Positions 17,087 to 27,556 are shown, counted from the stretch's first letter. The stretch is DNA of 64,000 nt from FLUQ01 sp031551515 (GCA_031551515.1 JAVBNL010000039.1:3682-67681), one strand, 5' to 3'. Made by a program: numbers and translations. The notes: a model not told the origin generated them from the sequence alone.

Positions 17087-18063
17087 ATGAGTAACGAGCT
17101 GTTGCAAATACGCGAACTCTTCCTGCAGTACGTCACCGATGACGAGACCGTGGAGGCCGTGAACGGCATTTCCCTGACCATCAGGAACGGCAAGACCGTC
17201 GGCCTGGTGGGGGAAACCGGAGCGGGCAAGACGTCCACAGCCCTCAGCATTATGGGGCTTGTGCCCGACCCGCCCGGAAAAATCGTCAAAGGCGAGGTCT
17301 TTTTCCAAAACGCGGATCTGCTGCAAAAAAGCAAAAAAGAGATGCGGCAGATCCGGGGCAAAGATATCGCCATGATTTTTCAGGACCCCATGACCTCGCT
17401 CAACCCTGTGCTGACCGTGGGCGACCAGATAAGTGAAGCCATCTTGCTGCATAACGCCATATCCAAAAAGCAGGCGGAAGAACGCGCCAGGGAAATGCTG
17501 GAGATGGTCGGCATTCAGGGCAACCGGTACAGCGAATACCCCTGGCAGTTTTCCGGCGGCATGAAGCAGCGCGTCGGCATCGCCATTGCTCTTTCTTGCA
17601 ACCCGAAGCTGCTGATAGCGGATGAGCCCACCACCGCGCTGGATGTGACCATTCAGGCGCAGGTTCTGGCCCTGATGAAACGGCTGAAAGATGAATTGAA
17701 CACTTCCATGCTGCTCATCACCCACGACCTCGGGGTGGTCGCTGAAACCTGCGACGAAGTGCACACCATGTACGCGGGCGAGATAGTGGAATCGGGCACG
17801 CTCGAAGACGTGTTCGACCGCACCGCGCACCCGTATACGCGGGGGCTTTTCGACTCTTTGCCCAGCCCGGACGTGAAGGTGAACCGGCTGAAGACCATTC
17901 GCGGTCTGGTGTCGGACCCTTCCGACCTGCCGCAAGGGTGCAAGTTCCACCCGCGCTGCGACTATGCCGTGGAAGAATGCAGCAGGCGCAACCCGGGCCC
18001 GGTCGAAATAGGCCAGGGGCACTTCGTGAAATGCCTGCGCTATGAGGGAGGTGAGAAACTCCT

Positions 18064-18067
<4 letters not shown>
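17087..18067 (+). CDS. ABC transporter ATPase, DppD type
   Basis: 326 residues. Walker A GETGAGKTS (about residues 42-50), Q-loop FQDPMTSLNPV, signature FSGGMKQRVGIA, Walker B LLIADEPTTALDV and switch histidine ITHDLGVV are intact. The C-terminal oligopeptide/dipeptide extension includes GCKFHPRCDYAVEECSR, the cysteine-containing end seen in DppD/OppD. It pairs with the following ATPase to energise import. The stop overlaps the next start by four bases. Confidence 0.96.
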
Positions 18068-19029
<962 letters not shown>

Positions 19030-19054
19030 CGCCCACTATGAAGGAGATCCGGGC

Positions 19055-20221
19055 ATGATCGTCAAAGAAGTAAGCGTGTACATCGTTGATACGGGCAGCT
19101 ACCGGCCGGTGGTGGTCGAACTGGTCACGGACGAAGGCGTCACCGGCATCGGCGAAGGCGCCGTGGGCTTCGGCGTGGGCTGCTACGCGGCCGGGGCCAT
19201 GGCCGCGGACCTGGCGAAATGCTTTGTCGTGGGCAAAGACCCCGCCAACATCACGGATATCTGGAACGATTTCTACTACCACACCTTCTGGGGCAAGGGC
19301 GCCGGGGCCATCTTCTACGCGGCGGTCAGCGCTCTGGAGCAGGCCTTGTGGGACATCAAGGGCAAAACCCTGGGCGTGCCGGTGTATCAGCTTCTGGGCG
19401 GCAAACAGCGCGACGAACTGCGCTGCTACGCCAACGACTGGTCTGACGGCAGTTGCGACGTGCCGGAAGATTTCGCCAGGCGGGCCGCGCAGGTGGTGGC
19501 CGACGGGTACGACGCCATCAAGATGTACCCCCTGAGCCAGCGGGACCATGTCAGAAAGCTGAACCTGCACCTGAAAAACCGGGAAGTTTCGCGGGAAAAT
19601 TACAAGCGCTGCATCGATTCCGTGCGCATGGTGCGCGAGGCCATCGGCTGGGAAATCGACCTGCTGGTGGATATGACCGCGGAAGGAACCCCCGACATCA
19701 TGACCCAGATCGGCAAGGAACTCGAGCAGTACAAGCCCTTCTGGTACGAAGAGCCGCTGGATGCCTTTGATGTGGACGGATACAAGGAGCTCAAAGACAA
19801 GGTCAACCTGACCATTGCCGCGGGCGAACGATTGTATACCCGCTACGGCTTCCGCCGCATCATCGAACTGCGCGCCGTGGATATCGTGCAGCCAGACCCC
19901 GGCACCTGCGGCGGCATACTTGAAGCCTGGCGCATCGCTTCCATGGCCGAAACGTACAGCATGCGCATCGCGCCCCACAGCTGCGGCGGGCCCATACTTT
20001 TTGCCGCGGCCGTGCAGGTTTCCGCCTGCTGCTCCAACTTCGTGATCCAGGAAACTTTCCCCTACCGGCCGGCCATCCACTACGACATTCTGGAAAACCC
20101 GCTGGAACCGCAGGTCAAGAAAGGAAAGCTGCAACTGCCCACCGCGCCGGGTCTGGGCGTCACCCTGAACCACAAGACGGTGGACCGTTTCCGGGCGCAT
20201 CACGTGACAACGGGTAAATAA
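19055..20221 (+). CDS. Mandelate racemase/galactonate dehydratase-like enzyme
   Basis: 388 residues of the enolase superfamily, MR/MLE branch. The capping domain has LVTDEGVTGIGEGAVGFG and ALEQALWDIKGKTLGVPV. In the barrel the likely metal ligands are D in LLVDMTAEGT, E in FWYEEPLDAF and E in AAGERLYTR; VQPDPGTCGGI and the catalytic-type histidine in IAPHSCGGP follow. The second strand reads YDAIKMYPL, with one lysine but no clear KxK. Known relatives dehydrate aldonic or aldaric acids to 2-keto-3-deoxy acids. The exact substrate is not predicted. It lies 25 bases after the ABC genes in the same operon. Confidence 0.88.
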   Translation: MIVKEVSVYIVDTGSYRPVVVELVTDEGVTGIGEGAVGFGVGCYAAGAMAADLAKCFVVGKDPANITDIWNDFYYHTFWGKGAGAIFYAAVSALEQALWDIKGKTLGVPVYQLLGGKQRDELRCYANDWSDGSCDVPEDFARRAAQVVADGYDAIKMYPLSQRDHVRKLNLHLKNREVSRENYKRCIDSVRMVREAIGWEIDLLVDMTAEGTPDIMTQIGKELEQYKPFWYEEPLDAFDVDGYKELKDKVNLTIAAGERLYTRYGFRRIIELRAVDIVQPDPGTCGGILEAWRIASMAETYSMRIAPHSCGGPILFAAAVQVSACCSNFVIQETFPYRPAIHYDILENPLEPQVKKGKLQLPTAPGLGVTLNHKTVDRFRAHHVTTGK

Positions 20222-20232
20222 CGGGAGAATTG

Positions 20233-20261
20233 CCGGGGCGCCCCGCGGCGGGGCGCCCCGG
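20233..20261 (+). other. Strong intercistronic hairpin
   Basis: CCGGGGCGCCCCG (20233-20245) pairs with CGGGGCGCCCCGG (20249-20261) around a three-base loop. There is no T run. It separates the dehydratase gene from the LarA-like gene 26 bases further on and may act as an mRNA stabiliser or partial terminator. Confidence 0.6.
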
Positions 20262-20286
20262 GACGGAAAACCGGTAAGGAGTCGCT

Positions 20287-21567
20287 ATGTCGTCGATCCG
20301 GGCGTTGCTGCAAGACGTGCCGCTGCCGAAAATGATCAGAGCCCGGCAGAGCTTTGACGCGACGAAAATTCAGGATATTCCCGCGGCCCTGCATGAACGG
20401 CTTGCCGCGCCCGGTTTCGCTGATTCCGTCAAGCCGGGCATGCGCATCGCCATAACCTGCGGCAGCCGGGGCATCGACAATTACCCCCTGATCATCAAGG
20501 AACTTGCGGCGCTGTGCAAAACAAGGGGCGCTTCGCCCTTCATCATTCCCGCCATGGGCAGCCACGGGGGCGCGACGGCCGAAGGCCAGCGCCTGATCTG
20601 CGAATCGCTTGGGGTCACGGAACAGTATTGCGGCTGCCCCATCCTCTCTTCCATGGAAGTGAAAGAGATCGGCAGAACGGAAGACGGCCTCGGCGTTCTG
20701 ATCGACAAGCACGCGGCGCAGGCCGACGGCATAATCGTAATCAACAGAATCAAACCGCATACCGGCTTTCGCGGACCGCACGAGAGCGGCCTGATGAAAA
20801 TGCTGGTCATCGGCCTGGGCAAACAGCAGGGAGCGGCACGGTGCCATCAGGCGGGGTACCGGGAGATGAACCGGCTGCTTTCTTCCATCGGCGGCGCCAT
20901 CGCGCGGCAGGCTCCCATATTGTTCGCCGTGGGTTTGGTTGAAAACGCCTATGACGCTACCTGCACCATTGCGGTGATGCCGCCAGAAGAAATCGCGGTG
21001 CAAGAACCGGACCTGCTGTTCGAAGCCAGGCGGAGAATGGCACGGCTGCTGCCGGGGCGGGCCGACGTGCTGGTGGTGGGCCGGATCGGCAAGAATATCA
21101 GCGGCGGGGGCATGGATTCCAACGTCACCGGCCGTTCGTCCAGCCCCTATTTTGGTGAAGGCAACTTCGTGGCCGCAAAGATAGCCGCTCTGGACCTGAC
21201 GGATGAAAGCCACGGGAACATGCACGGCGTGGGCGGCGCCGACGTGATCTGCAAGCGCATTTTTGAGAAAGGGAGCCTGGAGCACACTTATCCCAACTCC
21301 ATCACTTCCACCACCCTCAAGGCGGACGCGTTGCCGGTGATGATGCCCGACGACAAGCTGACCTTCCAGTGCGCCCTGAAGACCTGCAACTGCCCGGATA
21401 TTGCGCGGCCGCATCTGGTTTTGATCAAAGATACCCTGGCCATATCGGAAATTTTTATTTCCGAAGCCATGCGCGAAATGTGCGCGGGCATCGAAGGCCT
21501 GCGCCCGCTGGGCGAGCCTGAAGAGCTGCGCTTCGACGGGCAAGGGAACCTGCTTACGCCCTGGTGA
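20287..21567 (+). CDS. LarA-superfamily (nickel-pincer) isomerase-like protein
   Basis: 426 residues. The N-terminal domain matches the LarA/DUF2088 fold: VKPGMRIAITCGSRGIDNYP, then a strand-helix unit ending FIIPAMGSHGGATAEGQ, with the histidine of the SHGGA segment. INRIKPHTGFRGPHESGLMK holds two more histidines and a lysine at about the right place for cofactor binding. LarA enzymes use a nickel-pincer nucleotide to racemise or epimerise 2-hydroxy acids, including lactate, malate and gluconate types. The canonical GGRK around the cofactor lysine of lactate racemase is absent, so this is a distant subgroup. Cofactor genes larB, larC and larE are not in the window. It may interconvert stereoisomers of the imported acid. 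Confidence 0.78.
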   Translation: MSSIRALLQDVPLPKMIRARQSFDATKIQDIPAALHERLAAPGFADSVKPGMRIAITCGSRGIDNYPLIIKELAALCKTRGASPFIIPAMGSHGGATAEGQRLICESLGVTEQYCGCPILSSMEVKEIGRTEDGLGVLIDKHAAQADGIIVINRIKPHTGFRGPHESGLMKMLVIGLGKQQGAARCHQAGYREMNRLLSSIGGAIARQAPILFAVGLVENAYDATCTIAVMPPEEIAVQEPDLLFEARRRMARLLPGRADVLVVGRIGKNISGGGMDSNVTGRSSSPYFGEGNFVAAKIAALDLTDESHGNMHGVGGADVICKRIFEKGSLEHTYPNSITSTTLKADALPVMMPDDKLTFQCALKTCNCPDIARPHLVLIKDTLAISEIFISEAMREMCAGIEGLRPLGEPEELRFDGQGNLLTPW

Positions 21568-21648
21568 ACGTTCCCGCCGACCCTTGAAAAAGACGGAAAA
21601 AAAGCATACCTACCGCACACTGCGAACTGTTTCACGCAGGAGGTGCGC

Positions 21649-23031
21649 ATGGTTGAAATTATCGCCCGGCTCCAGCAACTGCTGGCTGAAAAAGGCTGGA
21701 AGACCGTCAAGCAGGAACTCGGCCGCCTCGACGCCGTCCAGCTATCCGAAATCATAGAAGAGCTGTCCAAACAGGACGGCATCGTGCTGTTCCGCCTTTT
21801 GCCGCGCGAGCTGGCCAAAGAGACCTTTCAGCACCTTTCGCACATCGACCAGGAAGACATTATCGAAGGGCTGGCCGCCAACGCGCAGAAACTGACCGCC
21901 CTGCTCAACGACCTGGACCCCGACGACCGCACCGCTTTTTTTGAAGAGCTGCCCGGCGAAGTCAGCCAGCGCCTGATGCAGCTTCTCTCCGCCGATGAAC
22001 GCCAGATCGCCACCCGCCTGCTGGGCTACCCGGAAGACAGCATCGGCCGCCTGATGACGACCGAGTTTGTGGCGGTCAAACCCTGGTTCACGGCACAAAA
22101 AACCCTGGAGCATATCCGCAAATTCGGCCGCGACTCTGAAACCCTGAACGTCATCTACGTGGTTGACGAGCGCTGGAAGCTGGTCGACGATTTGCGCATC
22201 AAAGAAATCATTCTGGCCGACCCGCAGCAGACCGTGGCCGACATCTGCGACGGCCGCTTCGTCGCCCTGAACGCCCTCGACGACCAGGAAGTGGCGGTTA
22301 AAGCCTTCAAGGACCACGACAGAACCGCCCTGCCGGTGACGGATACCGGCGGCACCCTGCTGGGCATCGTCACCGTGGACGACGTGATGGACGTGGCTGA
22401 AGAGGAACACACCGAGGACTTCCACAAGTTCGGGGGCACGGAAGGGCTGGATATGTCCTATACCAAGACCCCCCTGCTGGAGATGGTCAAAAAACGCGCC
22501 GGCTGGCTGATCGTTCTTTTTCTGAGCGAAATGCTCACGGCATCCGCCATGGGCCATTTTGACGAAGAGATCGCCAAAGCCGTGGTGCTGGCTCTTTTTG
22601 TGCCGCTGATCATTTCCAGCGGCGGCAACTCCGGCTCGCAGGCCGCGAGCCTTATCATCCGCTCTCTGGCGCTGGACGAATTGAAACTGCGCAACTGGTG
22701 GTATGTGATGCGCAAAGAGGTGCTGGCCGGGCTGATGCTGGGCTCCATTCTCGGGTGCATCGGGTTTGTGCGCATTTTTGTGTGGCAACACGCCGGGCTC
22801 TATGATTACGGTGAATACTGGTTTTGGGTGGCGCTCAGCGTTTCCGTCTCTCTGGTGTTCATCGTCCTCTGGGGTACGCTTTCCGGGTCCATGATCCCCT
22901 TTTTGCTGAAAAGGGTGAGGCTTGACCCGGCCACCGCCTCCGCCCCTTTTGTAGCCACCCTTGTCGACGTCACGGGCCTGATCATTTACTTTTCCATCGC
23001 CGCGCTGCTTTTGCACGACAAGTTGCTGTAA
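21649..23031 (+). CDS. mgtE: MgtE-type magnesium transporter
   Basis: 460 residues from ATG 21649, five bases after AGGAGG (an in-frame GTG at 21643 lies on the Shine-Dalgarno itself). The cytoplasmic MgtE N domain (about 15-120) is an acidic helical solenoid with LDPDDRTAFFEELPGEVSQ. A CBS pair (about 125-250) includes SIGRLMTTEFV and LLGIVTVDDVMDV. The membrane domain (about 280-460) has the pore-lining GGNSGSQAASLIIR and a final segment with DVTGLIIYFSIA. It is a Mg2+ channel gated by Mg2+ at the cytoplasmic domains. Single gene with its own terminator. Confidence 0.97.
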   Translation: MVEIIARLQQLLAEKGWKTVKQELGRLDAVQLSEIIEELSKQDGIVLFRLLPRELAKETFQHLSHIDQEDIIEGLAANAQKLTALLNDLDPDDRTAFFEELPGEVSQRLMQLLSADERQIATRLLGYPEDSIGRLMTTEFVAVKPWFTAQKTLEHIRKFGRDSETLNVIYVVDERWKLVDDLRIKEIILADPQQTVADICDGRFVALNALDDQEVAVKAFKDHDRTALPVTDTGGTLLGIVTVDDVMDVAEEEHTEDFHKFGGTEGLDMSYTKTPLLEMVKKRAGWLIVLFLSEMLTASAMGHFDEEIAKAVVLALFVPLIISSGGNSGSQAASLIIRSLALDELKLRNWWYVMRKEVLAGLMLGSILGCIGFVRIFVWQHAGLYDYGEYWFWVALSVSVSLVFIVLWGTLSGSMIPFLLKRVRLDPATASAPFVATLVDVTGLIIYFSIAALLLHDKLL

Positions 23032-23049
23032 GGCGCGCCGGGCGCAGGA

Positions 23050-23084
23050 AACCCGCCGGAACCGAAAGCTCCGGCGGGTTTTTT
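23050..23084 (+). terminator. mgtE terminator
   Basis: AACCCGCCGGA (23050-23060) pairs with TCCGGCGGGTT (23070-23080) and is followed by TTTT. Confidence 0.9.
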
Positions 23085-23111
23085 ACGCCGCAAGGGATGC
23101 CCGCGCGGTGT

Positions 23112-23975
23112 TCAGCCCATGCGGGCGTAGTGTTCCTGCCGGGTCAGCTTCTTGAATTCCGCGAAGCTGGTGACCAGATCTTTGCCGTTAGCGGGTATTT
23201 CACCCGAAGCGATGGCCGCGAGATAGTTTTCCATGCCTTTGTATGCGGCAAAGAGCGGGCCCACGGGGATGCTGATCCGGGCCACGCCCCTGGCGCGCAG
23301 TTCGTGAATGGGAACCAGCGGCGTCTTGCCGCCGGAGACGAAATCAAAAAGATTGATGCTGACGGGGGCTTTCACTTCGCGGATCACCCTGTCCAACTGG
23401 TCCAGGGTCTCCACCGCTTCCATGAAGATGATGTCGGCTCCGGCGGCGGCATAGGCGTTGGCGCGTTTGATGGCGCTGTCTACCCCTTCCAGGGCGATGG
23501 CGTCTGTTCTGGCGTTGAGCACGAAATCCGGGTCCAGGCTGTCGCGTTCCGCGATGCAGGCCTTGATTTTATAGACCATGTCTTCCAGTGGAACCACCTG
23601 CTTGCCTTCCATGTGCCCGCAGCGTTTGGGAAAGACCTGGTCCTCAAGGTTCATGCCGGCGGCACCCGCCAAAATATACTGGCGGGTGACATACGCGGCG
23701 TTGGCCGCGTTGCCGAAGCCCGTATCCGCATCAGCCATGACCGGAATGCTCACGGCTTGCACGATGTTGCGGGTGAAGTCCACCATTTGTGAGGATGAAA
23801 GAAAGGCCATGTCCGGCATGCCCAGATAGGTGGCTGCCAGGCCGAAACCGCTGACCTGCAGGGCTTCGTAGCCGGCCTTTTCGATCAGCATGGCGGAAAT
23901 GGCGTCGTGCGCGCCGGGGCAGACCAGGGCCCGGCGTTCAAGAATGGCTTTTCTGAGTCGCGTCGTTTTTTTCAT
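23112..23975 (-). CDS. PEP mutase/isocitrate lyase family carbon-carbon lyase
   Basis: 287 residues from ATG 23975, overlapping the end of tctA by four bases. The barrel follows the superfamily: VCPGAHDAISAMLIEKAGYE, a metal-site aspartate pair in PVMADADTGFGN, NLEDQ, and the loop FPKRCGHMEGKQV. That loop carries the catalytic KxCGH cysteine typical of lyases (methylisocitrate lyase, dimethylmalate lyase, petal death protein) and not of PEP mutase. Such enzymes split a 2-hydroxy acid to pyruvate or oxaloacetate plus another acid. Together with the LeuCD-like hydratase and TctCBA in the same operon it should act on a hydrated dicarboxylate such as 2,3-dimethylmalate; that is a hypothesis. Confidence 0.88.
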   Translation of the reverse strand: MKKTTRLRKAILERRALVCPGAHDAISAMLIEKAGYEALQVSGFGLAATYLGMPDMAFLSSSQMVDFTRNIVQAVSIPVMADADTGFGNAANAAYVTRQYILAGAAGMNLEDQVFPKRCGHMEGKQVVPLEDMVYKIKACIAERDSLDPDFVLNARTDAIALEGVDSAIKRANAYAAAGADIIFMEAVETLDQLDRVIREVKAPVSINLFDFVSGGKTPLVPIHELRARGVARISIPVGPLFAAYKGMENYLAAIASGEIPANGKDLVTSFAEFKKLTRQEHYARMG

Positions 23976-25477
23976 GCTGTCTCCTGAGATTTTTGCGCGG
24001 CGGCCTTGTTGCGTTTTTCCTTCATGCGCAGGTACATGGGGAAGAAGATGGCGAACAGGCACAGCGCCATGATGCATTTGTTGATCGGGCTCATGACGAA
24101 GATGGAGTACGAACCTTTGGCCAGCATCAAGGCCTGGTGGAAGGAACGCTCCATCATGGAACCCAGCATGAGCGGCAGCAGCAGGCAGATCAGCGAATAC
24201 TTCAGCCGGCTCATGAGATAGCCCAGCACGCCGAAAGCGAAAGCCACCACCATGTCGCCCACGCTGTTGCGTATGGCGTACGCGCCCACAAGGCACAGCC
24301 CGGTGATGATGGGCACCAGAAACACGGAATTGACCATGGTGATCTTGACGAAAAAGCGCACCAGCATGGCCGTGATGACGATCATGCTCAGGTTGGAGAA
24401 CAAGAGGCCCCAGAAGAAGGTATAGGTCACGCCCGCGTAGTCCGTGAACAGGGAAGCGCCGGGTATGAGCCCGTGCACCATGAGCGCCCCCAGCAGAAGA
24501 GCGGCCGTGGAACTGCCGGGTATGCCCAGCGTCAGCGTGGGAATGAGCGAGGTGGCGGTAACGGCGTTGTTCGACACCTCCGGCGCGACCACGCCTTCTT
24601 CCTGCCCTTCACCGAATTTGGCGCCGTCGGGCGAAGACCCTTTGGCCACGACATAGGCGATGAGGTTGGCCGCGCTCACCCCGATGCCGGGCAACGCGCC
24701 GATGCCCGAGCCGATCAGGGCGGAGCGGATGATGGTGGCCGGATAGCGGAACACGGCCCGAAAGCCGTCAGTCAAGCTGCCCGTGGCGTCCAGCACCTTG
24801 GAAATGGTCCCGCCGGAGTGGGCCAGCGAAAAGACCTCCGCAATGGCGAACAAACCGATGATGGCGGGGATAAGCTGAATACCGTCGTCAAAATAATCCA
24901 GGCCGAAGGTGAACCTGACCGCGCCGGAAACCGGGTCATAGCCCACGGTCGAAAGCACAAGCCCCAGGCCGATGGCCACCAGCCCCTTGAATACCGAGCC
25001 TTTGACGATGGTCATCGAGATCACGATGAAGGTGAACAGGGTCAGCATGAAAAATTCCGCCGGCCCGAACATCAGCGATATCTCGGCCATGATCGGCGCG
25101 GTAAACACAAGAATGACCAGACCCGCAAGGCCGCCCACCAGCGAAGCCATGGCCGCGATGCCGATGGCGTTCATGGCCTTGCCCTGCTGGGCCATGGGGT
25201 AACCGTCAAAGGCCGTGGCCGTGGAGGCCGGCGTGCCGGGCGTGTTGATAAGAATGGCGGAAATGGAGCCCCCGTACGTGGCGCCGCAGTATATGGAACC
25301 GAGCAGGATCAGGGCCGTGGCCGGGTCCATCCAGAAGGTGAAGGGAAGCACCAGGGCCATGGTCATGGTCGCGCCGATGCCGGGAAGCGCGCCCATGATG
25401 ATGCCGAGAAAGGTGCCGCCGAAGGCCGCGCCCAAATTCATGGGCGAGAGCGAAGTTATCAGGGTATCCAGAATCAT
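23972..25477 (-). CDS. tctA: Tripartite tricarboxylate transporter, large subunit TctA
   Basis: 501 residues, the family length, with about twelve membrane segments. LGAAFGGTFLGIIMGALPGI at the start, the signature CGATYGGSISAILINTPGTP with ATAFDGYPMAQQGKA, and the second-half repeat GALPGIGVSAANLIAY are all typical of TctA. It forms the proton- or sodium-driven channel for an organic acid handed over by TctC. It follows tctB with 54 bases between, and the lyase gene overlaps its end. Confidence 0.97.
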   Translation of the reverse strand: MILDTLITSLSPMNLGAAFGGTFLGIIMGALPGIGATMTMALVLPFTFWMDPATALILLGSIYCGATYGGSISAILINTPGTPASTATAFDGYPMAQQGKAMNAIGIAAMASLVGGLAGLVILVFTAPIMAEISLMFGPAEFFMLTLFTFIVISMTIVKGSVFKGLVAIGLGLVLSTVGYDPVSGAVRFTFGLDYFDDGIQLIPAIIGLFAIAEVFSLAHSGGTISKVLDATGSLTDGFRAVFRYPATIIRSALIGSGIGALPGIGVSAANLIAYVVAKGSSPDGAKFGEGQEEGVVAPEVSNNAVTATSLIPTLTLGIPGSSTAALLLGALMVHGLIPGASLFTDYAGVTYTFFWGLLFSNLSMIVITAMLVRFFVKITMVNSVFLVPIITGLCLVGAYAIRNSVGDMVVAFAFGVLGYLMSRLKYSLICLLLPLMLGSMMERSFHQALMLAKGSYSIFVMSPINKCIMALCLFAIFFPMYLRMKEKRNKAAAQKSQETA

Positions 25478-25531
25478 GTAGCTTTCCTCCTTGCCGGGCT
25501 GTGGCCCGGCGGGCGAAAGGGCCCGCGGGGT

Positions 25532-25966
25532 TTAAAAGCCCAGAAGGCTCTCAGGCAGCGGCATGTTGAACATCTGTACGAAAAGCAGATAGATGCACGC
25601 CACATAGCCCAGGCTGATGGCGGCTATGGGCAGCGGTTTTTTATAGCCGAAACTGATCATGCAGGCCGGCAGGAACAAAACGGAGCCCAGCAGGAGCCCG
25701 GTCACGGGAATGAGAACGAGCAGCAGCACCGTGAGCAGGCCCAGAAAAAACACCCTGTTCCTGAACGTGATTTCTCCCGTATCCTGCTTGGCGAAATTCA
25801 CCTGGGCCAGGCGCACGGCAAGCAAAGCCAGGGTCAGGCAGCAGACCAGAATGGGCAGCTGCCGGGCTATTCTGCCGTAACCCGTGGCCAGATACAAAAA
25901 CAAGACGCTCACGGCCGTTATGGCCAGCAGAAAACAATTTTCCAAAATTTTGAAACGGATGGTCAC
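25532..25966 (-). CDS. tctB: Tripartite tricarboxylate transporter, small subunit TctB
   Basis: 144 residues. The start is taken as GTG 25966, preceded by GGGAGGGTGCA; the longer open frame upstream has no resemblance to the family. Four membrane segments with the TctB layout: an N-terminal helix (CFLLAITAVSVLFLYLATGY), a polar loop, then VFFLGLLTVLLLVLIPVTGL and a final pair. TctB proteins vary in sequence, so the call leans on size, topology and position between tctC and tctA. Confidence 0.88.
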   Translation of the reverse strand: MTIRFKILENCFLLAITAVSVLFLYLATGYGRIARQLPILVCCLTLALLAVRLAQVNFAKQDTGEITFRNRVFFLGLLTVLLLVLIPVTGLLLGSVLFLPACMISFGYKKPLPIAAISLGYVACIYLLFVQMFNMPLPESLLGF

Positions 25967-26053
25967 TGCACCCTCCCGGGGCAAAGGGTTGCCCCCTTTC
26001 CCGGCGGGCGGGACAACCCGCCGGGAACGCCGCGTCGCGGCCACGGGGAAAAG

Positions 26054-27025
26054 TTACTGGCTGATGCTTTTCTGCATGGCGGGCAGCACCGCCTTCACGG
26101 CGTCATCCACCTCTTTGGCCAGCTTGGCGTAATCGTCGCCCGCCGCTGTGTTCAACGGGCGCTCCACTTCCTTGGCCCAGGCCAAAAACTTGGGGTCGCT
26201 CAGCACGTCTTTAAACACGGCCACGATCTTGGCGCGCAGGGCGGGGTCCATGCCTTTGGGCGCGCAAAACCCGCGCGCGGTGTATACGGGGATGTCGGTA
26301 TAGCCCAGTTCCTTAAGGGTAGGCACATTTTCATAGCCTGCCAGGCGGTGGGGCGCCAGCGCGGCCAGCAGCACGATCTTGCCTTCTTTGACCAGGGCTT
26401 TCACGTCCGTGTGCCCGGGCATCCAGAAATCCACATGCCCGCCCAGAAAAGCGGCTTTGGCCGGCGCGTTGCCGTCAAAGGGCACCACGTCGTGTTTCAG
26501 GCCCACTTTTTCGGCCAGCAGCACGCTGCCCAGGTGGCCGCTGGAACCCAGGCCGGAGTTGGCGCAGGTCAGGGGCTTGGTCTTGGAGGCTTCAAAAAGA
26601 TCTTTGAAGCTCTTGTAGGGCGACGATGCCGTCACGGCGATGAAGCGGTATTCCTGCACCAGATTGGCGATATAGGTGTATTCCGCCATCTTGTAGCGGC
26701 CTTTGTACAGATACTCGCCCAACTGCGCGGCGGGCATATTGGCATAGACTATGGTGTGCCCGTCGGGCTTGAGGTTGAAATTCTTTTCCATGCAGATGCG
26801 GCCGCCGGCGCCGGTCATGTTTTCCACCACCACGGGCACGCCGATTCGCGCTTCCAGCAGCGGCGCGACCATGCGCAGTTCCACGTCGCCGGTGCCGCCG
26901 GCGCCGAAGGGGTTGATCAGTTTGACCGGGCGTTTGCCGTCGGGCCAATCGGCGGCGAGCGCGGACGATGCGGAAAGAAGGGTCAGAAAAGCGCACATGA
27001 GCATAAACACAAGGGAACGTTTCAT
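26054..27025 (-). CDS. tctC: Tripartite tricarboxylate transporter, binding protein TctC
   Basis: 323 residues from ATG 27025 with AGAGAGG upstream. The signal peptide is KRSLVFMLMCAFLTLLSASS, cleaved near SALAA. The mature protein begins with PVKLINPFGAGGTGDVELRM, the TctC/Bug start that contacts carboxylates, and has VVVENMTGAGG and the ANSGLGSSGHLGSVL region. Periplasmic; it captures the acid and passes it to TctAB. It is encoded after the LeuCD-like genes, so the solute is probably the substrate of that hydratase. Confidence 0.95.
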   Translation of the reverse strand: MKRSLVFMLMCAFLTLLSASSALAADWPDGKRPVKLINPFGAGGTGDVELRMVAPLLEARIGVPVVVENMTGAGGRICMEKNFNLKPDGHTIVYANMPAAQLGEYLYKGRYKMAEYTYIANLVQEYRFIAVTASSPYKSFKDLFEASKTKPLTCANSGLGSSGHLGSVLLAEKVGLKHDVVPFDGNAPAKAAFLGGHVDFWMPGHTDVKALVKEGKIVLLAALAPHRLAGYENVPTLKELGYTDIPVYTARGFCAPKGMDPALRAKIVAVFKDVLSDPKFLAWAKEVERPLNTAAGDDYAKLAKEVDDAVKAVLPAMQKSISQ

Positions 27026-27063
27026 GGGAAATACCTCTCTTGTTATGTTGCAGACACATCAGA

Positions 27064-27555
27064 TCATTGCGCCGGATAGCCTCCGTTTTTGCGGATATAC
27101 GCCGCGAGGCCGCCGGACTGGAGAATGTCGACCATGACTTGGGGAAGAGGGGTGACCGCTATGGCCTTCCCCGTGGTTTCGTTGCGTATCGCTTCACCGC
27201 CGAGGGTGAAGGACAAGATGTCGCCATCGCTGATGGCGCCGGTGTCGCACTCTATCAGGGGCAGGCCCACGTTGATGGCGTTGCGGTAAAAGATACGGGC
27301 GAAAGAAACGGCCGCCACGCAGGCGACGCCCGCGGCTTTCAGCGCCACCGGAGCCTGTTCGCGCGAAGAGCCGCAACCGAAGTTGCGCCCGGCCACCACG
27401 AAATCCCCCTGTTTGACCCGGTCCTTGAAGGTGAGGTCCAGGTCTTCCATCACATGGGCGGCCAGCTGCGTCAGATCAAGGGTTTTTGTGTACTTGCCCG
27501 GAATGATGACGTCGGTGTTGACGCTGTGGCCGTATTTGAACGCGGTTCCACGCAT
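27064..27555 (-). CDS. LeuD-like hydro-lyase small subunit
   Basis: 163 residues. YGHSVNTDVIIPGKY at the start and FVVAGRNFGCGSSREQAPVA are the aconitase swivel-domain signatures; the loop GCGSSREQAP is typical of the isopropylmalate isomerase/homoaconitase small-subunit type. It pairs with the large subunit encoded one base upstream. Biosynthetic LeuD is normally next to leuB and leuA; here the neighbours are a TTT transporter and a lyase, so a catabolic role (for example dimethylmaleate or citraconate hydratase) is more likely. Confidence 0.92.
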   Translation of the reverse strand: MRGTAFKYGHSVNTDVIIPGKYTKTLDLTQLAAHVMEDLDLTFKDRVKQGDFVVAGRNFGCGSSREQAPVALKAAGVACVAAVSFARIFYRNAINVGLPLIECDTGAISDGDILSFTLGGEAIRNETTGKAIAVTPLPQVMVDILQSGGLAAYIRKNGGYPAQ

Positions 27556-27556
27556 G

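Noticed and set aside
19055..20221. Assignment as D-galactonate dehydratase with a gene symbol
   Set aside because: The second metal-strand residues and the lysine pattern differ (VDMTAEGT, IKMYPL), so only the subgroup is supported.
23993..27079. Forward open frame of over 1000 codons across the TctA, TctB and TctC genes
   Set aside because: It is antisense to three clearly recognisable transport genes, full of His/Gln/Arg/Gly, and matches no family. High GC removes stops on the opposite strand.
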